Assembly (NCBI GenBank): GCA_003049485.1
Contig: PYST01000268.1
Span: 1-55,266 of the forward strand
DNA from: Ophioceras dolichostomum
Taxonomy: Eukaryota > Ascomycota > Sordariomycetes > Magnaporthales > Ophioceraceae
Reading direction: 5' to 3'
DNA length: 55,266 nt
Shown here: positions 23,817 through 36,500 of the stretch, in pieces
Position numbering within the stretch: position 1 is the stretch's first letter
Layout of the letters: the number at the start of each line of letters is the position of its first letter
Made by a program: the position numbers and the translations under genes
The notes under the pieces: generated by a model
Told to the model about the DNA's origin: nothing
Databases searched by the model: none
What the model saw: the letters and a program-made list of their open reading frames with translations, nothing else

Positions 23817-26800
23817 GAGTATGTCGGGCTGTGGCTTCGATGGGTGGACGGTTAGGGGCACCCGTTTGGATTTTGTTGTGGGTGGCGGTTGAGACTTAGC
23901 ATTCTGCGGTTTGCCTGGGTACCTTTCAGGTGTTTTTCTCCTCTTCTTCTTTTTTTGCTTCCTCTCCTGTTTCCTCCTCCCAATCCTCCCCTTTCACCCG
24001 CCCATACCTACAGATTGCTAGATTCTGCAAGTTCTTGGCCCCGCTCTCGCGGCCTTTATCATTCTTGTCTTGACATCGAAGCGGTCGGTTGGCTATAGGG
24101 CATGTTTCGATTGAGCAATGAAAGCAACAAGTTGGCGGCTTTCTCTAGGTCTCGAAACCTCTTCTTTTTCTTGTGCCGATTTCGGCCCCCGTCATCACTC
24201 TGGGGCTTTGGTGGGATTTCTCAGCCTTTATTACTGTTGTTGCTGCCTGAGAGACACTCGACCGGCGTTCGCGGGGGTGTTTTGTGTTGTCCAGATCACT
24301 AGCTCGTCGATCTCAACGTGATATATCGATCCCGATCGCTGTCAACTTTCACTAGTGTTTGCAGTAGGCCTTGTTACATACGGGTCACCTGCTCCGTCTC
24401 TCAGCAATCGAGCTGTTGATTGACAGACAGCCTTGGGGGCAAGGCCATCGTGGGGGGGGGGGCTTAATTCATTGGCTAGAAATCGCTCGCCATCGGTAGC
24501 CAGTCTCGGTTCCCCGTCACCACTCCCCACCAATCCCGGTGTGCTGTCTTTAGTTGTTGGACACGCCGATCATCTCCCAGGGAAGTTTCCTGGCACACTG
24601 CCAGTCTCGCCGGACCCCGGCCGGGTCTTCCCCAATGGAGCGGCCCATCCATCCGGTCCGGGACCCCTGGTTATTCACCCACTTCCGGAACCGCACCCGT
24701 CCAGCACCTCCGGGGTGCCCACAGTCCCAGCTGCAGGCATCGAAAAATGTCAACATGGAAGATTACTGTTTGCGGCGCATACACAATTACTACCCATGAC
24801 CTTGCCGTTTATGCGTACTATGACGTCCGTATACTGGACTCGGCCTTGGCGGCGATTATGTCTATTTGTTTCCATGTTCCGGAATTCAGAGACACCCAAA
24901 ACCATGAAGCACCGGGATGACATCAATGCGAGACGGACGCTTCGCCAGGTCGACGACTTGGAGATAAGACTCTAGAGTCTAAATGTACGGCTGGTAGACG
25001 CCGGCTACGCATGACGGGACGGCGCAAGGGTCCCCCTTGCTTGTGATAGGGGGCTGGAACAGCGAAAGCATCCTCATGTTGACCGCCGTCATCACACATT
25101 CGCCTACCGAAGAATCACAAAAAAAAGTACGGTGAATGGGTAGAGGAGGTCTTGACAAGGCGGCACCGAAAAGGCATGTACTGTGCAGGGGAGTGAGCGC
25201 TCTGAGAGATGCGAGATATTTGTCGCTCGTACAGATAGATGGAGATCTTTTGCCTCCAGACCAACATCCTGCCATTTCTTTCTTTCTGGTGGAGCGCCGG
25301 TCTGGTGGGAAGTTCAGCAACCAAATGGTTTTATCTCTGCTGGCGCTAACAGGCAAGGGAGCGTTCCTCCGAGAGCCACGTGCTCCATGGCCTCGCTGCT
25401 TGGACAATGCTATCCGACATTGATGCGATCCACAAATGTGATATCCTCAACCAATGCCTCTCTTTTCAGGTCGTGATTAGGATGTGATGTCTGCTCTGCA
25501 TTTCATATCAAGGTATAGTATGACATGAAATACAAAGATGTTAAAGGATACAGCCACTAACACAGGACACCACAATTCTGATCCCGCGTTGGAGAGCCCA
25601 ACTCGTCCATGAAACCACCAATCGAGTCTTGCTTATGTTGGAGGCGACGATCTCACGTACCAGGCAGGCATCGAATCGTTCTTGCGTGTTGGCAATGACA
25701 CCTTTTTGGGGGTCGCTCTAGATCATGATCTTGATGAGTTTTCGCCTCTTGCATGCTGTGGTGTTGCGATATTTACGACCTCAACTGCTCGATTCTCCTC
25801 ATCGGTGATCACAGACTGCAGCAGCCAACGACCAATACCCAAATCGCCCATGCTGGAGCGGCCCACAAATGCCACCCATTTAGGGTCGGTTAGGTGCCGC
25901 CTCGCCTTCTCGTTGGGTCGTTTTGGGTCGCTTTGCAGGGGACATGCCGCCAAAGGTCGGCCCTCCACAGCGAGCCACGTAGCACGGCTGCAGGCTTCTT
26001 TTGGTTCTTTCCCCACAGAACCGCCTCGTCCTTTTCCTGTTCCCCTCTCACATCAAAAAAACTCAATTTCAATTTCTCCCGCCATTTCCCGTCCATACCG
26101 TTGGACAGGTACAAGCACGCCGAGTTTGCCCTCGCACTGGTACTTCTAGGTGGACTCGGGGACCCATGTCCTGGAACAAGTCGGTCTCGGCCATCGAGCT
26201 AAATAGCTCAGAGTTAAGGTACAGGGTCGGCTGCATACAGCTAGCTGGTGGGTGCTGGCCAGCTGGCATTGGCTAGAACAGCTAGAACAGCCAGAAAAGA
26301 GCTGCAGCTGTCATCTGATGGTTTTACTCATCACCATCCGACTCGGCCGGATGCCCTTCCTGCCCTCTTGCCTCCTTCCATGCGTGAACATCCCATGAGA
26401 TGGCGTGGGTGGTGAAAGGGAGGCTAGTCCGGCTGGCACTGTGTACGTTTCCTGAAGCTGTCGAGGGAGGTCGACATCGAAGGCATTGAAGATTGACAAC
26501 CAATATTGACATGGTAAAGTGAGGCCCAAGATGCCCAACGTGCCCAACCTTTCCTTTTCCCACTGTTCCCCCATCTTTCCCCTAATCCCTCCATTTCTCC
26601 GTTTGGATCTTGCCAGCGCGAATTTCCCATCTTCATGCATCCCTCTGGCCCGTTTTGTGTGCCATTGCAGTCCGTTGGGCCGCCATCCACTCATGTCCTT
26701 CCTGACCCCCCTTCTCCTTTGGCTGGCCGGCTCGGTAGAGTGCTGTCGCGGGGGGCGATACCGCGTACAACAGACGCACGCTTATTAGTCCCTTTCTGAG

Positions 26801-27827
26801 TCGTCACATTCAGGCCTGCTTACCCACCCTCCGCCCGCATCCCCGAAGCTGGCCGGAGCGATGTGAAGAGTAGGGAAGTCTACTAGCTGGAGCAACCTTG
26901 CCTGCCAGGCCCAGCTTGAACCAGGCACTGGAAGTACCCTAGTAAAGACCATGTATAACTACGACAGAGTTTCAGAACAGTTGTCCAACCCCGTTGCCGA
27001 CGTGGCGCCAGTCCAGTCGACTCCGGGCCAATGATGCCCAAGCTCGACATTGATCACTGGAGCTTGATGACTTTTTTCCCCCCTCCTACTCCTCACCCCT
27101 TCCCGTGAGGTGAGGCGTAACTCTCCGTGGGTCTGGCCGTGGGGTATCTAGAAGTAGCTTTGCAGTTTTGGAGCTTTGCAGCCCTTCTCCATCCGGCTCC
27201 AGTTGATTGGGGGCATCGGTCGGTGGGATGATCAAGCTTCCCCTGGATTCGTCCTTGAAAACATCTCTGTTCCTCTCGTCCCCGGGCCCTGTGTCCTTGG
27301 TGCCCAGAAACTCACCCTTTTCAAGCAATCAACGTTCTCCTTTCTGATCGTCCACTTGATTCCAAGAAAGATACTAAGTCCCAGTCCTTGTCTTTTTCCT
27401 TGTACCTGTCAAGCGTTTTCTTACCTACCGAGTACCAGCGAGTTGTCCCATGCTTTTCTCCTTTTGTACACTTTGTACCGACACATCAGTCTTCATCCAA
27501 AAGCTTTTCCCTACTCGATCTGTTTGCACCTACTCCATCCACTTACACGCCCTCTCCAATCCATACGACTGGGCCGGCGATCGACTATCATAGGTGGCAG
27601 GTCCGATAGACCTACCCCTTTTATCTCGCCAACGGAGCGGTGCCGTAGAAACCCAAGCAGAAAGGCCCACAAATTGTGACGTCTTGGGCATACCTCTCTT
27701 TCGTCGCGTCCCAGAGGCAGCACTGTCGCTGCCCACGCGCCGAGTCCCTTTTCCTTAATAAGAGTGGCACTTCTTGGGCCCCAGTGTGGCCCTTTCGAGG
27801 AGTCCGCTCTCCTCCTATCACCCAACT
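23817..27827. other. 4-kb intergenic region upstream of the giant gene
   Basis: The first part (to about 24,300) is T-rich and likely Snf7 3' UTR. Nothing in the remainder shows a protein motif or a chain of plausible exons. Several medium-length frames (for example 24433-24975 and 25682-26149) open only from non-ATG codons and look random. The last 500 bp are pyrimidine-rich with TACCTACC-like words near 27,421-27,428, consistent with the promoter and leader of the giant gene. A long leader with noncoding exons, as seen for many regulated fungal genes, is possible but not shown. Confidence 0.5.
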
Positions 27828-30800
27828 ATGAGCTACCAAGAAGATGTCGATGTCGCCTACTGTCCAACCCGCACAAACCTGAAATGGAAAAACGTTTCGG
27901 TTGCGCAGTACGACGCGCCTGAGATGGCTAGCTATTCCCAAGTCCAGTACTTCCAGCCGCCGCCCCCTTCTGATGATGAGGGGGCAGCCGCAGAGGACAA
28001 CGCAGAGGGAGACGGTGAGTGCTGCCCTTTGTATCTTGTAATGCTCTAGATACCTACGTGCAGTTTTAGCTAATGTCAACTTGAAGACGAGCAACAACAA
28101 GAGGACGAGGAGTGGGCAAAGCCGCTCACCGCAGCAGAGAAGAAGGCTGCCAAGAAAGCTGCGAAGAAGGCCAAGAAGGCCGCCGAGGCCGCAGAGGCGG
28201 CTTCACAACCAGCAGAAGCTGGAGATGGTGGCGAAGCCAAGGAGCCAGAGGACCAACCTCTGAATCCTGCTGTGGAGGAGCCTGCCGCTGGCTCTGGCGG
28301 GAAGAAGAAAAAGAAGAGTAAGGGCAAGAAGAACGAGCCCGAGCCTGAGCAACCGTCTACACCGTCCACGCCAGAAGGCACCTCGCAGGCGGAGGAGGCC
28401 GGCCCAGCTGAGACCGCAAAGTCCAAGAAGAAAGAGAAGGCGAAAAGTAAGAAGGGGAACAAGAAAGAGTCCCACGCCACACCAAGCCCGGCAGAGGAGA
28501 CGGAGATCACCTCGCCAACCGAGCCGGAGCCGGAGCTCTCAGGATCCAAGAAGAAGAGTAAGAAGGATAGTAAAAAGGATAAGAAGGAGAAGGACAAGAA
28601 GTCGAAAACGAAGAGCAAATCGGTCTCTTTCGAGGACGAGGCCGCCCCTTCCTCGGAGCCGAAGAAGGACGAGGAAGCAAGCACTAGAGCCGCCGTGGCT
28701 GTCGGTGCCGCCGCCGCTGGTGCTGCAGCTGCTGGGATCGCTATCGCTGCCGCTTCAGGCGACAAGGACGAAGCTAGCGAATCAGCGGCAGCTTCCGACT
28801 CCCCACAAGATGCAAATGCTGCTCCCGCCGAGGATGCGACTCAACTAGACGAGGCCAAGGCCGATGCCGAAAAGGAGGCCCCGCAGGAGGATGCTCCCGC
28901 GACAGATGCTCACGCTCCCGAGACAGAGGCTCCTGCGACGGAGGCTCCCGCCGCAGAAGCTCCCGCGACAGAGGCTCCTGCTGCAGAGGCTCCCGCGACG
29001 GAGGCCCCTGAGGCAGAAGCTCCTGCAGTTGAGGCTCCTGCGGCTGAGGCTCCCGAGACAGAAGCTCCTGCAGCTGAGGTTCCTGCAGCTGAAGCTCCTG
29101 TTACAGAAGCTCCCGTTACAGAGGCTCCCGCGACAGAGGCTCCTGCGGCCGAGGCTCCCGCCACAGAAGCTGTGATCCAGGATGATGCCGCCGCTGAATT
29201 AGTCGAAGCGATCGAACCCGCTGAAGCAGTTTCTGAGCCTGAGGCGGCCAAAACTGCCGAGGGCGGTGCTCCTTCGCCAGCGCCCTTGACGGAGGCAGCA
29301 ACTATAGAGCCTGCTGATGTCGTTGCTCCTGAGGTCAAGGAGGAAGTCCCTCTCACCTCCGAAGACGCCACTACCGCCGAGACTGAGCCTGCCTCGGAGC
29401 CTGCTGTACAATCCGCTGCTCCGACTGAGCCTGTTGATGAGCAGCCACAGGTCGAGGAGAAGGCTACCGAAGAGACACAAGCCGAGGAGGAGAAGGCTGC
29501 CGAGAAGCCACAAGCTGAGGAGGAGAAGGTTGTCGAGAAGCCACAAGCTGAGGAGGAGAAGGTTGTCGAGGAGGCACAAGCCGAGGAGAAGCCCGCTGAG
29601 GAACCTCAAGCCGAAGGGAATGCTGCCGAGGAGGCAGTGGAGGCACCGAAGGCCACTCCGGTCGAGAGTGAGCATATCCCCGACGCCCCCGCGGAACCGG
29701 ACGTGGCGCCTCAACAACAAGACGAAGCGTCTCCGTCTCCCGCTAGTGAAGAACAAGAGCAACCTCAAAGCCAAAATGCGGGAGAAGCCGAGACCACAGA
29801 GCTGCCACAGGTGGCTGCACCTGCAGTGCAGGCAGAGGAAGAAGACCAGCCCACTTCCGACGCCCCCGCTCCTGGAGACAAGTCTCCAACCGAAGAAGAG
29901 GCGGCAGCTCCTGTCCAAGCTAGTGCCGGCGAGGCCGATGAAGCGTCAGAAGAAGCAAATGATGGAAGTACCGTCCCTGACGCTATAACTATCGCCGCGC
30001 CTGCCCTTGCGCTAGCCGTTGCCGCTGTTGTCGTCGAGGCGAGCCAGTCAACCCCGGATGCAACCACATCCGGCGAGGAGACGACGACTGAAGACATAGC
30101 CGCGCCTGAGACCACCGCCTCTCCCGAGGAAGCTTCTCAAGCCCCTGCTCCCTCCCAAGATGCCCCTGAAGCTAGCACTGCTCCCACTGAGGAGCCGGTC
30201 GCCAGTCCGGTTGAAGATGATGGCCCACAACATGCAGAGAGCTCGCCTGCCGAGGAGCCTGAGAGCACCGATGACGCTCCGGCAGAGCAGCAGCCTTCGG
30301 ATGCAACTGAGGTCAAAGCTCCAACCGACGAGACGCCAGCCCCAGCGGAGCCTGCCGCCCTGGCCTTCGAGGAGGCTACGAAGGATGAACACAGCGGCGG
30401 TGACGCCCTAGCTGATGTCGCCACAGACGCTGTACCGGCTGCTGAACAAGGGGTTGTAGACACTGTCGAGGAAGCAAGCCAGGAGGCTGCGGGTGTGGCA
30501 AGTCCTGGCGAGGGGGGATCGAAGGAGCCCCATGATGAGCCTGCTGCAGCTGTTGATGAACCGGATGCCGGAGCGCCAGCCACCCAGGAACCTGAGGTCG
30601 AGGCCCAGCCAGAATCTCAGCCTGCCCTGGAGGTTGACACACAGGGCGAGGCGAAGGAGCTCCCCGCCGAGACTACGAGCCCCGAGGAAAGCACCGCTGC
30701 ATCGGCTGCACCTGCAGATGATGCTTCAAGCCCGGCGGAGAAGGACAGCGCGCCCGAAGATAGCGCCACGGCCCCCGAGGAGCCGAGCGCTGCACCGGAA

Positions 30801-33527
30801 GTGGAAGAGCCGATTGCCGCCGCTGAAACGGCACCAGCTGTCGAGGAGACGGCGGTCGAGCCGGAAGCCGAGACCGAGAGCCCCGCCGACATCCATGACG
30901 AACCGGTGGGGTCGGAACAGGAACCCGAAGTCCCAGAATCTGCGCCAGCTGTCGAGCAGTCAGTCGCCGAGGAGGCAGTAGCTTCTAATGATGCGGCACC
31001 CGATGAGGCTGTCCTTGACTCTCTTGCTAGCGACACAAAGCCGGCTGACGACGAGCCAGTTGAAGACAAACCAGTTGATGAGAAGCCTACCGATGTCGAC
31101 TCGTCCGCTGCCGAGCCTATCAAGGCTGAGGAGAGTCAGGCGCAAGACAGCGAGGCCACAGCCCCAGATGTCCCATCCCAGGTCAAAACTGCCACCGAGG
31201 CCCCTCCTCAAGAGCCTGCCGCGGCTGAAGAATCCGCCGAGATTGCCGCAGAAACTGCGGCAAGCGGTGACGAGGAGACCGATATCCCGGAGGTCATGAC
31301 TGAAGACCCCACCGAAAGCAAGACGGAGGAGTCTCCGGTCGCGGCCGAGACCGACAGCGGTGCCATCGAAGAGCTATCGGCACCATCTGAGCCTGCAGCT
31401 CCCGAAACTACTCCAACCGAGGGCGATACCGGCGCCACTGAAGAGGCTGCGACGGACAACATTGTCGAGGCCAAAGTTGAGGAGAGCCCGGCAAAAGAGC
31501 CCGACGCGTCGACCGCCCCCGAAGAGCAGGGTGACGATTTGGCAGTGGAGCATACAACAGAGACTGAGGCTGCCACAGAGCCGACTGGCGAAGCTGCCCA
31601 AGCCGCCCTTGCCCCCGAAGTGGATAATGCTGCAGCTTCTGTCGAGTCGTCGCCTGAAGCGGGTGACGAGGTCGCAGACCAGGCTGCTGCACCTGCTGAG
31701 CTCGTAGCCACGCCGACGGACGAGGCTGTGGTGGAGACTGCTCCGGCCGTTGCGGAAGAGTCGGAGGCCACTCCGGCTCCCCAGGCAGATGAAGAACCGG
31801 CAGCTGAAATCCTCCTTGCCGATGACATCAAAGAGGCTATCGATGCTCCGAGCGCTAGCGAAGAAGCTAAAGATGAGCCTGCTCCTGAGGAGAAATCCGA
31901 GCTCGCAGCCGCCCCTGCGAGCTCGCCTGACGAGGAGGAAGTTCAGTCAGCCAAAGATGCTCCCGTGTCCGATCCCGTCGAATACACCGAGGTGGTTGAA
32001 GACAAGGAAGACGAAAAGGACGACGAGGAGGAATCCCCTGTGGCGGTCGATGCCGAAGCACCCCAAACAACGAGTGAGGAGCCTGGCGAAGTAGAACAGG
32101 CGGTCGTACCGGTGTCTCCTGCTCCGGAGGATGCGGCCAGCCAGGAAGTGGAAGCTGCCAAACCCGACGAGAGCCCAAGCACCGAGGCTACGGCTGAGCC
32201 CGAGGCCGATGGAGGTCGGGAAGACGAGCCTAAAGAGACAGGCCCTGAAGCACCACCCGCCCCCACTACGGACGATGCATCGGAAGTGAAGGCAGACGAC
32301 ACGCCCGTCGTCGATGACAAACCGGATGCCTCAGACGACGTTTCTCCTCCTGCTAAGGAGGCAGAGACGCCGGCGGAAGCTGAGGGGCAACATGGAGAGA
32401 CCCCTGCGGCTGTCGAGGCCGAACAAGCTTCCGAAAAGGCCTCTGAGTCAACCCCCGAGCCTGTTGCTGCTGCTGCTGCTGAAGCACCTGAAGCGATCAG
32501 TGGCGACGACAAAGCTGACGGAGTCGAGGCTCCTCAGGCACCTGAAGAGACCGGCAACGACAAAGCCGATGACGTCCAGGCTCTTAACGACACCAGTGAC
32601 GACAAAGCTGATGTTGTTGCTCCGGAGGCTCCTGGCGAGAGCAGTGATGATACAGCCGACGTCGTCCAGGATTCAGCCACTCAAGATGAAATGGAAGAGG
32701 ACAAGGCAGCAACGCCTGTCGAGGAGCCAGCAACAGAGCAGGCTGCAGAGCCGGTCGTCGAGAGCAAGGAGCTCGAGCCTGAGACAAAACCTGAAGACTC
32801 ATCTGATGCTCCTGACCAGACACCGGTCGTGGCAGATGTCGTCTCGGAAGATAAGAGCGGTGAAACCCCAGCGGAGATTACCGCAGCTCCTGTCGACGAC
32901 GTGCCGGAGCAGTCAGAGAGTCTTCCAGCCACGGAGGCTGCAGAGGAGGTCGAGAGCGCCCCAGTCGATCAGCCTCCTCTCGATCAACCCGCTGTGGAGA
33001 AGGAGGAGGAGAGTCCGGTGGCTGACGCCGATGCTCTGCTGGCAGCTACGGCTGTTGCAACTACCGCAGCTGTTGTAGTTGCAGTTGTCGATGACAGCAA
33101 GGCCGAAGCCCCGGTCGACGTACCGGCTGAGCCAGTCGATGAGGGTGCGGCGGTGGAGAGTAGCCAACCGCCGCCACCCGCCGAAGAGCCTGTCGAAGAG
33201 CCTACCGAAGAACCTGCCGGCGAGGCGGTTTCAACAGAGACAGTCGAAGATAAGGCTACAGCTCCCGTCCAGGTGGAAGAGCCCGAGGTGCCAGCAGATC
33301 TCAAGCAGAGCTCCGATCATCCGGCCGAGGTTGCTGTGGAGCAGGAGCTGGCGGCTGAGGTCGCATCTTCTCCCGCTCAGCCGGAGGACGGTGCAGACAA
33401 GCAAGCGGAAATTGACGAGCCAGCTGCCGACGTTGAACCAGCAGTTGCTGACACAGAGAGTCCCGCTGCCGCCGACGGCCCGGCGGAGGAGGAGCCTGCT
33501 GTCAAAGCCATCGAGGAGAGCGTCGAG

Positions 33528-33565
<38 letters not shown>

Positions 33566-36500
33566 TGAGCCCGCTGAGCCCGCTGAGCCCGCGCAGGCGG
33601 AACCCGTAGAGGCTGTTGATGCTGCCGCCTCTGCACCTGCTGCGGATGAACCGAGTGACGCTCCTGAGGTGGCTGAGGCGCCTGAAGTAAAGCCAGCAGA
33701 ATCTGAAGTCCAGGCACCTCCCGAGGTAGCCGCAGAGGCCCCGGCTGAAGGCGAAACAGAGCCCGCCGTCGCCAAAGATGAGCCGGCCGAGGAGGTACCG
33801 GCTGAACAGCCCGCGGCTCCCGAAGACATCCCTGCGGCCGAGAAAGCCGTCGATGTGCCGGCACCTGTGGCCGAGCCTGATGAGGTAGCAGCCGCCGCCA
33901 CAAGCGAGGCCAAGGACGTCGTCGAGGATGAGGCCAAGCAAGAAGCGCCTGCACCGGCCCCAGAGGCGGAGGCGCAGGTCGAAGAGAAGCCGGCAGACAC
34001 ACCGCCCAAGGAGGAGCCATCTGACGAGAAGAAGGCCGAGGAGGACGAAAGCAAGGACACTGTCGGGCCGATCCCGAGTGCGAGTGCCGGTGCTGCGGAG
34101 AAGAGTGCGGACAAAGGTGAGATTGATACCCCTGCGTTGCTTGATACCCCCAGAGTTAGTGGTGGCGAGGAGGGAGAAGGAGAGGCTGTAACTGCGACTG
34201 CGACTGCTGCTTCACGCTCTGCTGCCGAAGAGGAGAGTGAAAGCTTGTTGTGCGAGGCTGGAGGGTCCCAGACTCAGATTGATGATACCCAAACCCCCGA
34301 TGATACCCTTCATGTACTATCAGAAGAGACCGGTGGAGAGATTGCGGAGACGGTGGTGGACGAACAAGTGGTGGCAGAGGATACAGAGAAGGCAGAGGAG
34401 GCAGAGGAGGCAGTGGAGAGAGAGATCACGCTCGAGATTGTCGGCGACGGGAAGGAGGATAAGGAGGATAATGGCGATGGCTCTGTCGACGATGAAACCG
34501 AAGGAGGTGCGCTGGTGGAAGGCGACACGATGGACGAAGTCCCGGAGAGCTCTGAAGTGGTGCCACCTCCTGAGACTGTCGAAGAGATTCCCGAAGTTGT
34601 CCCCGAAACCAAGGCGGAGGAGGTGCAGGTGGAACCGGACAGCGGCAGTCTGGTGGACGATCCCGTTCGACCGGAGGAGCCAGCGGCAGAAGGGGACGTA
34701 GTGGTCGAGGCGCCAGCAGAGCCGGGTGCAAGCAACGACAGCGACGGCGGTCAGGCCGGTGACCAGGTTGCCACAGCCGAGGCTGAAGGGCAGCTTGATA
34801 TTCCTGCGGATAGCCTGGAAGAGGAGAAGCAAGATGGCAACGACAAGATCGAGGAAGAGGAGTCGCCATCAACCCAAAAGCTGGAAGAGGTGGCGACGGC
34901 CCCCGAGGAGAGCCTCCCCACAGAGACGTTGGCCGAGGAAACACCCGCCCAGGAGACACCCCTTGAGCACCAGGAGGCTCTACACGAGGAAATACCACAC
35001 GAGGAAATACCACACGAGGAAATACCACACGAGGAAATCCCAGCCGAAGAGGCACAACCTGAGACCGCACAACACGAGGAGACTGTACTTGCGGAAACTA
35101 CACGCGAGGACGCAGTCGACGAAGAGGAGGTGCCCGAGGCCATTCTGCACAAAGAGCCACTACTCGACGAGACCGTACCGGAAGCAACGCTACCCGAGGA
35201 CGACGGTAAGGGTGAAAGTGAATCTCTCAAAGATTTACCTGACGTTCAAGCTACCGAGATCGACACGGGCCTTACCTCCGTCACATCAACTCCTTCTATG
35301 GAAATCCCTGTCGACCCACACTCTACTCCTCTAGACATTCCCCAGACCTTGCCCGAGGACACACTGTCCAAAGCCGGCTTGGACGAGAGCATCATTGTCG
35401 ACGAGCCTGTCGCAGAGTCCCCTGAGGCCGACATTGCACCTGTTTCCCATCCCTCCATCCCTCCTGTTGATCAGCCTACCGCCCCAACGCCTTCCCTCCC
35501 TGCGGTTCCCGATGATCCAACGGACGTCCCATCATCACCAACCCAAGGGCTCCCGGAAATCGAAGTCGAAGCAGAAGCAGCTGTAGCCGTCCCTACTGAG
35601 CCAGAAGGTGCCGAACCTGTACCATCCGATGTTCTCGTGGAGGGCAAGGATGACGACATCCCCGCCTCTCCCGCTCGCGCAGAACTCGAGGAGACACAGG
35701 AGACGCGTGGAGAGGACTTAGAGATTGTCTCTCTACCAGTGGAAGGCGGTGAAGGCTCAGCCGAAGTTACGCTGCCTGATGAGCAGCCCGACGACTCCCC
35801 AGCCCATGATTCCGAAGTCAGGTCCTTGGAGTCTCCGGTTGAGACTGCTTCTGTCGACGCCCCTGCTCAGTCTCCTGAGGAGGTCCAAGCCCAAACTCCA
35901 ATCCAAACCGCAGAGGAGACTCCCGTCGAGGCTTTGGCTGAGGCCACGAGCGAAGCCTCCCCTGCTCAGTCTCCCAAAGTCCAAGCCGATTCTCCCACCC
36001 AAGCCCTGGAGGAGGTTCCTGCCGAAACTTTGGCCCAGACCCCTGGCGACGATTCGCCCATCCAGATTCTAGACGACCACCCAGATGACGTTCCCATCGA
36101 ACATCCTGTGGACTCTCTTGCCGAACGGCCTCCCGTCGACGACGCTCTTATTGAAGCTGCGCTTGAAACTGAAGCTACTGTCGAAACTGGTCACGAGACT
36201 CCTCCGCTTCCAGATTCATCCACTGGTCTTCGTGATCTCCCCGCCTCCTCCCCCTTAATCGCTCCTCAAGACGAAGACACACCAGTAACTGTCTCTGAGG
36301 ACGCGGCCGGGAGTGAAGACCATGTGGACGCCGTTGCATCAACAGAGAACCCCGCACAGACGCTTGCTGAAGCTCCCACAGATTCAGCTGTTGCGGAAAT
36401 GACCAAGCCGCACGAGTCCCTCCCCACTGAGACCACCACAGAGACTCCCGGCGATCAGCAAGACGCCCCCAGAGCGACTACTCAGCCTCAACTCGAAGCC

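Noticed and set aside
24433..24975. 180-codon plus-strand frame after Snf7
   Set aside because: Opens from a TTG rather than an ATG, proline-rich without domains, and runs over a poly-G tract.
25682..26149. 155-codon plus-strand frame
   Set aside because: Begins at TTG and has no family resemblance; looks like chance.
28864..33078. Alternative plus-strand frames rich in Arg/Pro/Leu inside the giant gene
   Set aside because: They are frame-shifted readings of the same repeats, short, and bounded by stops, whereas the main frame is open for 23 kb.
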